A stretch of DNA of 64,000 nucleotides from JBEKUY01 sp049514555 (GCA_049514555.1 JBEKUY010000001.1:558001-622000); one strand, 5' to 3'. Numbered from the stretch's first letter, positions 17,861-26,396 are shown. Numbers and translations: made by a program. Notes: generated from the letters alone by a model not told the origin.

Positions 17861-18049
17861 TTAGTGCGCGGCCTCGTTTGCCTCGTTTGCCAAATGCACT
17901 TCGCACGCCTCGCGGCAGTCGGGGCAGTAGTAGAGCCCGTCCACACACAACCGCACGCCGTACTGCCCTTTGCAGATCGTGCAGTATTTTTCGCAGGCGC
18001 AGTTTTCCTCGGTCTTGTCGCAAACCGAGCACACCACGGGAGCGGCCAT
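17861..18049 (-). CDS. Small cysteine-rich (zinc-ribbon-like) protein
   Basis: 62 residues with ten cysteines and a histidine near the last: CSVC, CACEKYCTIC, a lone Cys in VRLC, CPDCREAC and then HLANE. The regular CxxC pairs suggest two interleaved zinc sites. The start at 18049 has a perfect GGAGG box 6 nt upstream, and the compact conserved pattern makes it a real gene despite its size. Function unknown; it may be a nucleic-acid or protein-binding accessory. It marks the last core-like gene before the 18.1-20.3 kb accessory block. Confidence 0.75.
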   Translation of the reverse strand: MAAPVVCSVCDKTEENCACEKYCTICKGQYGVRLCVDGLYYCPDCREACEVHLANEANEAAH

Positions 18050-18223
18050 GGCTGCCTCCTTCCCGCATCCTACCGGCGCGCCGGGCGCACGGCAAGCTGC
18101 TTCTGTGCTTGAAGTGCTGCGTGCCGGTACTGGGCTAGCAGTGTGTTGCCCTGATTGTCCTGATTACATGAGTGGCAAAGGAAGTGCTAGAGTACGGCCT
18201 TCTGTAAGCAGGAGAAGCTACAA

Positions 18224-18487
18224 ATGAGTGATGCTCCGAGTCTTAAAGAAACGTTAATTTCTGTCTGTGAGCAACTGAAGTCGCAGCACCGGACGATTGT
18301 TTCCTTGATCTGCGATGCTGCGGCTTTACGAACAATCGTTTTGGAGAATTCTCCACTCGCTCAAGAAAACTACGCCAAATTGTTCGCACGCCAGATGGAA
18401 GAAACGACTCCGTCTGTCGTCGCTGCAACGCAACTATACGAGCGGTTAATTCAGCAATTGAGGAGCGACGCGCCCTGGGTGAATTGA
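18224..18487 (+). CDS. Hypothetical protein
   Basis: 87 residues, predicted almost wholly helical (LKETLISVCEQLKSQHRTIV, then a second long helix ending QLRSDAPWVN). The start follows AGGAGA with normal spacing. No family is recognised. Base composition is lower in GC than the hut and gcv genes on either side, in line with an accessory origin. It might be an antitoxin or a small regulatory partner of the neighbouring genes, but nothing in the sequence shows this directly. Confidence 0.6.
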   Translation: MSDAPSLKETLISVCEQLKSQHRTIVSLICDAAALRTIVLENSPLAQENYAKLFARQMEETTPSVVAATQLYERLIQQLRSDAPWVN

Positions 18488-18496
18488 TCTTCCGCC

Positions 18497-18661
18497 TCAT
18501 TGTGTTGCTGCGCTTGGCCACTCTCTGCCTTGTTCTTTGCTGCGCTTGAATGTTTCTATCGCTTCCTCGATGCGGAGCACTCGCGTCTTGGCGCGTTTTA
18601 GCTTCCGTTCGTAATCCACGACTGCCTCATCCCATTCCGATACCTTCGCTTTTTCTTCCAT
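18497..18661 (-). CDS. Small charged coiled-coil protein, hypothetical
   Basis: 54 residues, MEEKAKVSEWDEAVVDYERK and onward, with heptad-like hydrophobics and about 40 percent charged residues, which suggests one long helix. The ATG at 18661 is preceded by AGGAG, and the gene is divergent from the winged-helix gene at 18719 with a 57-bp gap that would hold both promoters. It lies in a much longer open minus frame whose upstream part is antisense to the transposase and is not considered coding. Confidence 0.45.
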   Translation of the reverse strand: MEEKAKVSEWDEAVVDYERKLKRAKTRVLRIEEAIETFKRSKEQGREWPSAATQ

Positions 18662-18718
18662 ATTGACAGGCTCCTGGGTTTGTTTATAAAATACACCATC
18701 GAACAAAGGAATGAACAC

Positions 18719-19156
18719 ATGATGCTGAACAACTACAGGTTGGCGTGGCACCAAGTACAGCAAGACCTTGCTCGCGCCATCTCCGAGCGCGACCGTTGGA
18801 CGCTGGAAGTGTTCAGACTGCAAAGCCTCGCAAAGGGATTGGTAATCAGCGCGGTGCAGGCTGAAAAAGCAGAAAAAATCGCCGAAGCAATGGGTCACCA
18901 ACTCGCACTCTCGCACGCAATTGAGAGCATTCTTAACCAGAACCCAAGATTCCTTTCTCCTATCGAAATACGCGATGCTTTGATTGCGACAGGATACGAC
19001 CTGCAACGCTATGCAAATCCACTTTCTCTGATTCACCAAACTTTGAATCGCATGGCCGCAGAAGGAAAGATTCAAGGTATCAACGGACATTTTGCCCGGC
19101 CAGCTTGGATTGATTCTGTGATGAATGCTTTTGGGCTTGGAGGAGTTCAGAAATAG
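18719..19156 (+). CDS. Hypothetical protein, N-terminal coiled coil and C-terminal winged-helix-like domain
   Basis: 145 residues from the ATG at 18719 (AAAGGA upstream). The first half is a charged helix (QDLARAISERDRWTLEVFRL). The second half, about 75-130, has a winged-helix-like pattern: AIESILNQNPRFLSPIEIRD, then NPLSLIHQTLNRMAAEGKI, a recognition-type helix followed by a wing. It could bind DNA and control the local genes. No family is named with confidence. Its domain order resembles the 58297-58671 gene in the other accessory zone, though sequences differ. Confidence 0.6.
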   Translation: MMLNNYRLAWHQVQQDLARAISERDRWTLEVFRLQSLAKGLVISAVQAEKAEKIAEAMGHQLALSHAIESILNQNPRFLSPIEIRDALIATGYDLQRYANPLSLIHQTLNRMAAEGKIQGINGHFARPAWIDSVMNAFGLGGVQK

Positions 19157-19191
19157 AAAAACCCCGCCGCTAGCTTGAACTAACGGCGGGG
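19157..19191 (-). terminator. Rho-independent terminator on the minus strand
   Basis: An 8-bp GC stem (CCCCGCCG / CGGCGGGG, 19162-19191) extended by a G-T wobble and further pairs is followed on the minus strand by TTTTTCTATTT. On the plus strand there is no T tract. No minus-strand gene lies directly upstream, so the terminator may be a relic of DNA that preceded the transposase, or may insulate the 18719 gene from antisense reads. Confidence 0.6.
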
Positions 19192-19279
19192 CAGAATTCA
19201 AACGCGGGGATTGGCCGCGAGTGAACCCGAGACCTTCATTCTCCGGCCATCTCCCCTGAAAGTCAAAAGGAGACGGCCC

Positions 19280-20233
19280 ATGACGTGCCTTCGATGTCAG
19301 CACGGAACCGCTAAGAGATTCGGAACCTATGGCCGCTTGCGGATTCAGCGGTACCGCTGCAATTCCTGTCGCGCCACCTTCACGCAGCCGCGTCACAAGC
19401 CTCTTGGTCGTCATTCCATCGAAGTCGGTAAGGCCGTCCAGGTTGTAACGCTTCTCACCGAAGGGATGAGCATACGCGCCGTCTCCCGCATAACGGGAGT
19501 ACACAAGACCACGATTCTTTCTCTCCTGCTCACTGTCGGCCAGAAATGCGAGCGAGTGTTTGACCGCACTATTCGGAACGTGAGACCGCGATTTGTCCAG
19601 GCCGATGAGCTTTGGAGCTTCGTCCACACCAAAGAAGGCCACCTTGGAAGCGACGATCCGAGAGAGTGGGGAGACGCTTACACGTTCCTGGCGCTGGACA
19701 GCGAAACCAAGCTGATTCTTTCCTATTACGTCGGCAAGCGCGACGGTGTTAGTGCTCTTGCCTTTGTCCGTGATCTCAGTGACCGGATTGACCCGACTTG
19801 GCACTGCCAGATTACGACGGACGGATTCAGGCCCTATATCAACGCCATCGAAGAATACTTCGGCGCGAATGTGCACTACGCGCAATTGCTGAAAATCTAC
19901 GGAAGGGTTCAAGGGGAAGCGCCGGACTGGTATTCCCCGACAAAGGTTGTGGACGCTATACCAGTCACCGTCACCGGCAACCCTAGAATTGAGCGCATCT
20001 CTACTAGCCATGTCGAGCGGGCGAATTTGAGCGTGAGAATGCACTTGCGTCGCTTCACTCGCCTGACGAACGGATTCAGCAAGAAGCTAGACAACCTAAA
20101 AGCCGCCGTCTCGCTCTTTATGGCCTTCTACAACTTCGTTCGCGTTCATCAGACGCTTCGTGTCACTCCCGCAATGCAGGCGGGACTGACAGATCACATC
20201 TGGACCGCGCAAGAACTTCTGGAGGCGGCGTGA
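19280..20233 (+). CDS. IS1-family transposase (InsA- and InsB-like parts in one frame)
   Basis: 317 residues; ATG at 19280 with AAAAGGAG upstream. The N-terminus is an IS1 InsA-like zinc finger (Cys 3, 6, 27, 30; CLRCQHG and RYRCNSCRATF) plus a helix-turn-helix (MSIRAVSRITGVHKTTILSL). The C-terminal part is an InsB-like DDE nuclease: Asp in FVQADELW near 109, Asp in ITTDGFRPY near 181, Glu in HVERANLSVRMHLRRFTR near 246. Unlike classical IS1, there is no programmed frameshift: both parts are one chain. Terminal inverted repeats of the IS1 type were not seen, so the element may be immobile. Confidence 0.85.
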   Translation: MTCLRCQHGTAKRFGTYGRLRIQRYRCNSCRATFTQPRHKPLGRHSIEVGKAVQVVTLLTEGMSIRAVSRITGVHKTTILSLLLTVGQKCERVFDRTIRNVRPRFVQADELWSFVHTKEGHLGSDDPREWGDAYTFLALDSETKLILSYYVGKRDGVSALAFVRDLSDRIDPTWHCQITTDGFRPYINAIEEYFGANVHYAQLLKIYGRVQGEAPDWYSPTKVVDAIPVTVTGNPRIERISTSHVERANLSVRMHLRRFTRLTNGFSKKLDNLKAAVSLFMAFYNFVRVHQTLRVTPAMQAGLTDHIWTAQELLEAA

Positions 20234-20310
20234 GACTATGGCTACCTCTGTGCGCACGTCCGCCACCAATACCAACACAACTTTAGCCCAGTGTCTGCGT
20301 GCCCGCTTTC

Positions 20311-20339
20311 TTGACACCTACTGGACCCCATGCTAGCTT
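20311..20339 (+). promoter_or_regulatory. Candidate sigma-70 promoter for the gcv operon
   Basis: TTGACA (20311-20316) and TAGCTT (20334-20339) are separated by 17 bp, 29 bp before the GTG of gcvT. No glycine riboswitch motif was found in the 135 bp between the transposase gene and gcvT. Confidence 0.45.
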
Positions 20340-20368
20340 GCAAGTTTGTTCGTGTTTGAGCGCACTCA

Positions 20369-21517
20369 GTGATTCCTCCGGCCACGACACAACTCCGCAA
20401 AACATCGCTGAACGCCACTCACCGCCGAATGGGAGCCAGGATGGTCGGCTTCGGCGGCTGGGACATGCCCGTCGAATACGCCGCGCCTGGCGGCATCATT
20501 GCCGAACACATGGCCGTCCGAACCGCCGTGGGTCTGTTCGACGTCAGCCACATGGGCGACATTCTCATTGAGTCCGCCGGCCATCCCGGCAGCGCGCTGG
20601 CCGCCGTCCAACACATCAGCATGAACGATGCGGGGCAACTCGCCGTCGGCCAAGCACAGTACTCCGCGCTGCTCTATCCCGAAGGCACGTTCGTGGATGA
20701 TGTCCTCGTCCACCGCACCGGCGAAGAGAACTATCTTCTGGTGATCAACGCCGGGACCCGCGACAAAGACGTTCAGTGGGTCCGCGCCAATACCTCGAGC
20801 TTTCCCTGTTCGGTGCGCGATCTCGGGGACGACTTCACTCAACTGGCCATTCAGGGCCCGCGCGCCGGCGAGCTCCTTCAAACGCTCGCGGACACCGATC
20901 TCAGCCGGATCAAGAATTATTGGTTCACTTGGGGAACCATGTGCGGGTTTCCGCGCGTCATGATTGCTCGCACCGGCTATACCGGCGAGGATGGCTTCGA
21001 GATTTACATTCCCTCCGATGTCCCCACCAGCGAAATGGTCTGGAGTCGGATTCTTGAGGCAGGCAAACCCCTGGGCATCCTCCCCTGCGGCCTCGGCGCC
21101 CGCAATACACTCCGCCTCGAAGCCAAGATGGCCCTCTACGGCCACGAAATCGGCGACAAGATCAATGTTTGGGAGGCGGGCCTGGACCGCTTCTGCAGGA
21201 TGGAGAAGAGCGAGTTCATCGGCCACGCGGCGCTGGAGCGGGCCCGCGCCTCCGGCGTGCGCCGCGTCCTTGCCGGCCTCGAGATGCTGGATCGCGGCAT
21301 CGCCCGCGATGGCTACAAGGTTTTCGACGATGCCGGCCGCGAAATCGGAACGATCACGAGCGGCTCTCCGTCGCCATTCCTGAAGAAGAATATCGCCCTC
21401 GCCTACGTTCCTCCCGAGTGCGCTACGATCGGGCGGACCGTTCTGGTCGAAGTGCGCGGGCAGAAGTTGAAGGCCCAAATTGTTCCCACACCTTTTTATA
21501 AACGGCCAAAGCGGTAG
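20369..21517 (+). CDS. gcvT: Aminomethyltransferase (glycine cleavage T protein)
   Basis: 382 residues from a GTG; no earlier start fits. The T-protein fold is complete: RMVGFGGWDMPVEY near the N-terminus, HMGDI near 64-68, the folate-contact region with YTGEDGFEIY near 205-214, and the C-terminal barrel with GTITSGSPSPFLKKNIALAY. The enzyme takes the aminomethyl group from lipoyl-H-protein and gives methylene-tetrahydrofolate plus ammonia. It heads the gcvT-H-PA-PB operon; gcvH starts 30 bp downstream. The operon and the folate-dependent FtcD fusion both feed the one-carbon pool. Confidence 0.95.
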   Translation: MIPPATTQLRKTSLNATHRRMGARMVGFGGWDMPVEYAAPGGIIAEHMAVRTAVGLFDVSHMGDILIESAGHPGSALAAVQHISMNDAGQLAVGQAQYSALLYPEGTFVDDVLVHRTGEENYLLVINAGTRDKDVQWVRANTSSFPCSVRDLGDDFTQLAIQGPRAGELLQTLADTDLSRIKNYWFTWGTMCGFPRVMIARTGYTGEDGFEIYIPSDVPTSEMVWSRILEAGKPLGILPCGLGARNTLRLEAKMALYGHEIGDKINVWEAGLDRFCRMEKSEFIGHAALERARASGVRRVLAGLEMLDRGIARDGYKVFDDAGREIGTITSGSPSPFLKKNIALAYVPPECATIGRTVLVEVRGQKLKAQIVPTPFYKRPKR

Positions 21518-21547
21518 AATCTACGGGGGATCAAAGGAGGATTTCAT

Positions 21548-21949
21548 ATGCCATACCCAACCGACCGCCGCTACACCAAAGACCACGAATGGGTCCGCGT
21601 TTCCGGAGACGCGGCTACCTTTGGGATCACCGACTACGCGCAGCACGAGCTTGGCGACGTGGTCTTCGTCGATCTGCCGGTGTCCGGCACAAAGGTCGCG
21701 GCGGGGCAGACCTTCGGCACGGTGGAATCCGTGAAGGCGGTCAGTGAAATCTACGCCCCGGCCTCCGGCGAAGTGATCGAAATCAATTCCTCGCTCTCCG
21801 ATGCGCCGGAAAAGATCAATCAGGACCCCCACGGCGCCGCGTGGCTGGTGAAGGTCCGCCTAGCCGATCCTGCCGAGATCGATTCGCTTATGGACGCCGC
21901 CACCTACGAGGCTTATATCGCCGAGAATTCCAGGGAAGCCTCGGCCTGA
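21548..21949 (+). CDS. gcvH: Glycine cleavage H protein
   Basis: 133 residues with an AAAGGAGG box before the ATG. The lipoyl attachment site is Lys63 in GTVESVKAVSEIYAP, and YTKDHEWV near the N-terminus is typical. The lipoyl arm shuttles the aminomethyl intermediate between P, T and L proteins. The stop overlaps the ATG of gcvPA by one base, so the two are translated together. Confidence 0.95.
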   Translation: MPYPTDRRYTKDHEWVRVSGDAATFGITDYAQHELGDVVFVDLPVSGTKVAAGQTFGTVESVKAVSEIYAPASGEVIEINSSLSDAPEKINQDPHGAAWLVKVRLADPAEIDSLMDAATYEAYIAENSREASA

Positions 21950-23295
21950 TGCGCTACCTCCCGAAAAGCCCTTCGGAACGGAGCGAGATGCTCGCCGCCA
22001 TCGGCGCCAAGTCCATCGAAGAGCTGTTCGCTTCGGTTCCCCCGGGCTTTCGTCTCAAGCAGCCGCTTGCTCTTCCCGGGCCTCTTTCTGAAGCTGAAAT
22101 CATCGACTTCTTCAAGGCCCGCGCCGCTGAAAACTCCCTCGGCTACACCCGTTTTCTCGGCGCCGGCGTGTACGACCACCTCCGCTCCGTGGTCACTGAT
22201 GCCCTGATCCAGCGCGGCGAATTCCTCACTTCCTACACGCCCTATCAGGCCGAAATCAGCCAGGGGACGCTACAGGCCATCTTCGAGTTTCAAACGCTCA
22301 TGTGCCAGCTCACCGGCCAGGAAGTGGCCAACGCCTCCATGTACGACGGCTCGACGGCCATGACCGAAGCGGCGCTGATGGCCGAGCGCGTCACCGGCAG
22401 GCATCGCGTGCTCGTCGCCAAGTCCGTTCACCCTGAATACCGCCAGGTGCTGGCCACGTACGCTCGCCACGCCGGGCTTGGCGTCGAGGAGATTCCTTAC
22501 TCCGCCTCCGGCCAAGTCGATTCGGTTGCGCTCCTTGCAGCACTGAACGACGAGACCGCCGCCGTTGTCGTGCAGTCGCCCAACTTTTTGGGAGTGGTCG
22601 AGCCGGTTGCCGAGCTGGCCGGGATGAGCCACGCGAAGCAGGCGCTCCTCGTGGTCACGATTGCGGAGGCGGTTTCGCTTGGCGCCATCCGCCCGCCCGC
22701 CGAGGCCGACATCGTCGCCATGGAAGGCCAGAGCTTCGGCTTGGCGCCCAGTTACGGGGGGCCCTTCGTCGGCGTCATCGCCTCGCGCGAACGGTACGTT
22801 CGGCAAATGCCGGGCCGTCTCACCGGCCAAACAATCGACGCTCAAGGCCGGCGCGGATTCGTCCTCACGCTGGCAACGCGCGAGCAGCACATCCGCCGCG
22901 AGAAGGCTACCTCCAACATCTGCACGAACCAGGCCCTCTGCGCGCTGGCCGCCACGATCCATCTCTGTCTGTTGGGCCGCGAGGGCTTGCGCGAACTTGC
23001 CGTGCAGAATCTTTCCAAAGCGAGTTTTGCCCTCAGCGAGTTGGAGAAGATTCCCAGCGTCAAGCGCGCCTTCTCCGCGCCGTTTTTCAACGAATTCGCC
23101 GTCGAGCTGCCGCGCTCGGTCAAGCTGGTGAACGCGGCGCTTCTGCGCGAGAAGATCATTGGCCCGTTCGTGCTCGGAACAGCCTATCCGGAGCTGACCA
23201 AGCACGCTCTCGTCTGCGTGACTGAAACTACGCCGCGGGGCGAGATCGAACGGTTCGCCGCTTCGCTGCGCCGCATTTTGGAGCGGCCCGTTTAA
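21949..23295 (+). CDS. gcvPA: Glycine dehydrogenase (decarboxylating), subunit 1
   Basis: 448 residues, N-terminal half of the split P protein. The family start MRYLPKSPSERSEMLAAIG is clear, with TSYTPYQAEISQGTLQAIFE and the ASMYDGSTAMTEAALMA segment. With subunit 2 it decarboxylates glycine on PLP and transfers the aminomethyl group to GcvH. The split form occurs in many Gram-positive and acidobacterial genomes, as opposed to the single-chain P protein of proteobacteria. Confidence 0.95.
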   Translation: MRYLPKSPSERSEMLAAIGAKSIEELFASVPPGFRLKQPLALPGPLSEAEIIDFFKARAAENSLGYTRFLGAGVYDHLRSVVTDALIQRGEFLTSYTPYQAEISQGTLQAIFEFQTLMCQLTGQEVANASMYDGSTAMTEAALMAERVTGRHRVLVAKSVHPEYRQVLATYARHAGLGVEEIPYSASGQVDSVALLAALNDETAAVVVQSPNFLGVVEPVAELAGMSHAKQALLVVTIAEAVSLGAIRPPAEADIVAMEGQSFGLAPSYGGPFVGVIASRERYVRQMPGRLTGQTIDAQGRRGFVLTLATREQHIRREKATSNICTNQALCALAATIHLCLLGREGLRELAVQNLSKASFALSELEKIPSVKRAFSAPFFNEFAVELPRSVKLVNAALLREKIIGPFVLGTAYPELTKHALVCVTETTPRGEIERFAASLRRILERPV

Positions 23296-23345
23296 CTGTG
23301 GGAGACGTTGCAGGGGCGGGGATTGCCCCGCCCGTGAAGACTCAA

Positions 23346-24839
23346 ATGGCCGACAAGATCAAAAAGGCCTCGCGGCACACGAGCCAAAACGAAGGCCTCA
23401 TATTTGAAAAGTCGGCGCCCGGCAAGCGCGGCATGGAACTGCCGCCGCTGGACGTGCCTGCCCTTGACCCGAAGAGCGTTCTCGGGGCGGCCTACACGCG
23501 CGCCGACGTCGAGCACTTCCCGGAAGTGAGCGAGATCGAAGTCATCCGCCACTTCACTCGGCTCTCCACCTGGAATTACTCCATTGACCTGGGCATGTAT
23601 CCGCTGGGCTCCTGCACGATGAAGTACAACCCGCGCGTCAACGAAATCGTCGCGCGCCTCGACGGCATCGCGACCGAGCATCCCTGTCAGCCTCAAGAGG
23701 TCTCGCAGGGCTGTTTGAAGATTCTTCGCTTGCTCGAAAAATGCCTGCTGGAGATCACCGGCATGGACGCGCTAACGCTCCAACCCGCCGCGGGCGCGCA
23801 GGGCGAGCTGACCGGGCTCCTGCTCATCCGCGCGTACCTCGAATCGCAGGGCAACCCGCGCAAGAAGGTGCTCATCCCCGATTCGGCGCACGGCACCAAC
23901 CCCGCTACTGCCGTCATCGCGGGCTATCAGGTGGAAAACATCAAGTCCGAGTCACGCGGCCAGATTGACGTGGAGAAGCTCCGCGAAATCGTCAACGAGG
24001 ATGTCGCCGCCCTGATGATCACCAACCCCTCGACCCTAGGCATCTTTGAAGAGAAGATCGCCGCGATTGCCGAGATCCTTCATGCCAAGGGGGCTTTGCT
24101 CTACATGGACGGCGCGAACATGAACGCTCTCGCCGGGATCGCGCGTCCGGGAGACTTCGGCGTGGACGTCCTGCACCTCAATCTGCACAAGACGTTTTCA
24201 ACGCCGCACGGCGGCGGAGGCCCGGGCGCCGGCCCGGTGGCCATGAAGAAAATGTTCGAGCCCTTCCGGCCGATTCCAGTGCTGGTAGCAAAACCGAATG
24301 GCGCGCTGGCTCTCGATTCGCAGCGGCCGCGCTCGATCGGCCGTGTCCGCGCCTACGGTGGGAATTTCGGCGTAATGGTCCGCGCGCTCGCTTACATCCT
24401 TGCGTATGGCCCGGGAATTCGTCAGGCGACCGAAGACGCCGTCCTCAATGCCAACTACATCCGCAAGGGACTCGAAGGCTCCTACGACCTGCCCTACTCC
24501 CTGCCTTCCATGCACGAAGTGGTTTTCAGCGACGCGCGCCAACGGAAGCACGGCGTGAATACCATGGACATTGCCAAGCGGCTGATCGACTACGGCTTCC
24601 ATCCCTATACGACCGCGTTTCCACTGATCGTTCCCGGCGCGCTCATGATCGAACCCACCGAGTCTGAATGCAAAGAGGAGTGCGACCAGTTCATCGAAGC
24701 CATGCGCGCCATCGCCGAAGAGGCCGCCGCGAATCCGGAACTGGTGAAGACCGCGCCGCACTCGACGCGCGTCAGCCGCCTCGACGAAGTCACCGCCGCC
24801 CGCAAGCCCATCCTGCGCTGGAAACCTCACACGGCATAG
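23346..24839 (+). CDS. gcvPB: Glycine dehydrogenase (decarboxylating), subunit 2
   Basis: 497 residues, C-terminal half of the P protein, carrying PLP on the Lys near 282 in NLHKTFSTPHGGGGPG. The MYPLGSCTMKYNPRVNE segment and the IPDSAHGTNPATA loop are intact. The ATG at 23346 is preferred over a GTG at 23298, because the added residues have no family similarity. The gap to gcvPA is 50 bp. It is the last gene of the operon and converges on the AAA+ gene pair. Confidence 0.94.
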   Translation: MADKIKKASRHTSQNEGLIFEKSAPGKRGMELPPLDVPALDPKSVLGAAYTRADVEHFPEVSEIEVIRHFTRLSTWNYSIDLGMYPLGSCTMKYNPRVNEIVARLDGIATEHPCQPQEVSQGCLKILRLLEKCLLEITGMDALTLQPAAGAQGELTGLLLIRAYLESQGNPRKKVLIPDSAHGTNPATAVIAGYQVENIKSESRGQIDVEKLREIVNEDVAALMITNPSTLGIFEEKIAAIAEILHAKGALLYMDGANMNALAGIARPGDFGVDVLHLNLHKTFSTPHGGGGPGAGPVAMKKMFEPFRPIPVLVAKPNGALALDSQRPRSIGRVRAYGGNFGVMVRALAYILAYGPGIRQATEDAVLNANYIRKGLEGSYDLPYSLPSMHEVVFSDARQRKHGVNTMDIAKRLIDYGFHPYTTAFPLIVPGALMIEPTESECKEECDQFIEAMRAIAEEAAANPELVKTAPHSTRVSRLDEVTAARKPILRWKPHTA

Positions 24840-24873
24840 CGCCGGGCCAGCCTAACTCCAGATCGCTTCCACG

Positions 24874-24917
24874 CCAAAAGAGAAGGCCCAGCCAGCCAGA
24901 AGATGGCGAACTGGGCC
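24874..24917 (-). terminator. Probable terminator of the AAA+ operon
   Basis: GGCCCAG (24885-24891) pairs with CTGGGCC (24911-24917), with a 19-nt loop that can fold further. On the minus strand it is followed by TTCTCTTTT. It lies 33 bp beyond the stop at 24950, between convergent operons. Confidence 0.5.
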
Positions 24918-24949
24918 GAAATCAGTTGATTGTTTTCAGTAGATCGAAA

Positions 24950-26113
24950 CTAGCGAACAGTGCGCGTCACGGGCTCGGGGGCCATGGCCGCGGTAGGCGC
25001 CTCCACCGCGCGGCCACTTCTGGCAGATGCGGCCCGCACGAGCGGAGGCGGCTCGACCTTGCGCACCGGTACCGTTACACTCTCGCCTTCGCGGAGGAAT
25101 GACAGTTGTTCCCCCTGGCGGTTCCAATCGATGCAGACCAGGTCGCCCAGCCGCACCTGCTCGGTCGCCAATAAGCTCGCCAGCGGATACACCACGTGCC
25201 GCTCAATCGCCCGCTTCAAGTGTCGCGCTCCGTAGCGCTGGTCCGTCCCTTCCTTCAACAGGAATTCCCGCCCCGCCCCTGTCACCCGAAACAAAAATTG
25301 CCCCTTCGCCGTCTCCAGCACCCGCCGCTGCACCATCCCCAACTCGATCTCCAAGATCTCTTCCAACTGCTCCGCCCGCAGCGGATGAAACACCACCACC
25401 TTATCTAACCGATTCATGAATTCCGGCGAAAACTTCCGCCGCGCCGCTTCCGCCGCCGTCCGCTCCACCTTCTCGTCCAACCCCCCCTGCGGCTTGTCCC
25501 CCGACTCGATGAACCCGTACCCGCCCCCCATCAACTCCGTGATCTCCCCGCCCCCCAGGTTCGAGGTCAGAAAAATCACCGTCTGCGACAGGTCCACTCG
25601 CCGATTGTCCCCCAGCGTCAGCGTGGCCTTGTCCAACATCCCCAGCAACAACTGCCACAGCGCATCCGAAGCTTTCTCAATCTCATCGAACAGCAAAAAA
25701 CTCAGCTTCAGCTTCTCCGTGTGGTACTGCGACAGCGCCTCCTGCGTGATCAAGGGATGCGTCTCCCGGTGCCCCAAATACCCCGGCGGCGACCCGATCA
25801 GCTTGGCGATCTCGTGCGAGTGCTGAAACTCCGCGCAGTCCACCTTGATCACCGCCCGCGCGTCTCCAAACAGTATCTCCGCCGCCGCTTCCACGATCCG
25901 CGTCTTCCCGGACCCCGTGGGCCCCAGAAACAACAGGTTCCCCACCGGCCGCCCCGGCGAGTTCAGCCCCGCGCAGAACACCTGGTATAGGTCCACCAGC
26001 GCCTGCACCCCTTCCGCTTGCCCGACGATCTTCGACCGCAACGCCCCGTCAAACTCCAGCGTCTCGGCGCTGCGTCGTCCTGGATCCAGTTGCTGCCGGA
26101 CAGCGGCTTTCAT
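24950..26113 (-). CDS. Stand-alone ClpB-D2-like AAA+ ATPase, copy A
   Basis: 387 residues with one AAA+ module of the ClpA/ClpB second-ring type and its small C-domain. Walker A GPTGSGKT at 64-71, pore-loop-like GSPPGYLGH at 107-115, Walker B LLFDEIEKA at 140-148, sensor 1 TSN at 183-185, arginine finger in EFMNRLD near 235, sensor 2 YGARHLKR near 294-301. There is no N-domain, no first ring, and no ClpP-docking IGF/L loop visible. It may remodel proteins by threading. Its core is almost the same, base for base, as copy B; the N-terminal 12 and C-terminal 55 residues differ. The C-tail is rich in Ala, Pro and Arg. Confidence 0.85.
   Translation of the reverse strand: MKAAVRQQLDPGRRSAETLEFDGALRSKIVGQAEGVQALVDLYQVFCAGLNSPGRPVGNLLFLGPTGSGKTRIVEAAAEILFGDARAVIKVDCAEFQHSHEIAKLIGSPPGYLGHRETHPLITQEALSQYHTEKLKLSFLLFDEIEKASDALWQLLLGMLDKATLTLGDNRRVDLSQTVIFLTSNLGGGEITELMGGGYGFIESGDKPQGGLDEKVERTAAEAARRKFSPEFMNRLDKVVVFHPLRAEQLEEILEIELGMVQRRVLETAKGQFLFRVTGAGREFLLKEGTDQRYGARHLKRAIERHVVYPLASLLATEQVRLGDLVCIDWNRQGEQLSFLREGESVTVPVRKVEPPPLVRAASARSGRAVEAPTAAMAPEPVTRTVR
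25116..26077. repeat. 962-bp near-identical direct repeat, copy 1
   Basis: This block matches 26620-27581 at a constant offset of 1504 bp. The only difference I found is G26048 versus A27552, a silent change on the coding strand. It covers the AAA+ core, about residues 13-333, and stops abruptly at both ends, beyond which the two genes have no evident similarity. Confidence 0.9.
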
Positions 26114-26396
26114 CGGTCCACCCCTCTGACTCCACGCGGGCGAGAAATCTCAAGAATGCCCAGTTTGAGAAAGAGCATGAGTGGTGCCAAAGAGTTCTAG
26201 GACCGGCCCCCCTGGCAACACACTCCGAATCAATCAGATGGCTTTTCCCCAATTCTGGAGGCTGTCTCATCCCGTGAGACGCTGTTTCAAGCGCGAGCAA
26301 AATGAGAGGACTGGAACAGGACCAGCGATACGCCGGAAACGTCCTGTGAGAGCGAGCGGAGCGAGCTCGCTTACGAAGATCGGGGAAATCTCCCCT

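Larger units (their letters stand above)
18129..20292. mobile_element. Possible accessory insert containing an IS1-family transposase
   Basis: This block is AT-richer than the flanks, contains three or four small unknown genes and a transposase, and separates a core-like gene from the gcv operon. Inverted 9-bp matches (ACTGGGCTA at 18129-18137 and TAGCCCAGT at 20284-20292) bracket it, but so short a match could be chance. No target-site duplication was found, so the boundaries are only suggested. Confidence 0.3.

Noticed and set aside
19200..19252. Minus-strand stretch resembling the 3' half of a tRNA before a terminator
   Set aside because: The T-loop lacks A58 and no matching 5' half exists on either side of the transposase gene.
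18664..20044. Upstream part of a 515-codon minus-strand frame across the transposase
   Set aside because: Antisense to the IS1-type transposase. Only the last 54 codons, with their own ribosome-binding site, are kept as a possible gene.
18129..20292. 9-bp inverted match as ends of a mobile element
   Set aside because: Too short for a firm claim over 2.2 kb; no target duplication. It is kept only as a weak boundary hint.
20234..20368. Glycine riboswitch before gcvT
   Set aside because: No tandem aptamer motifs; only a simple promoter was found.
26114..26396. Separate gene between the two AAA+ copies
   Set aside because: Frames here are short with no ribosome-binding site; only small GC hairpins (for example GGGGA/TCCCC near 26383-26396) are visible.
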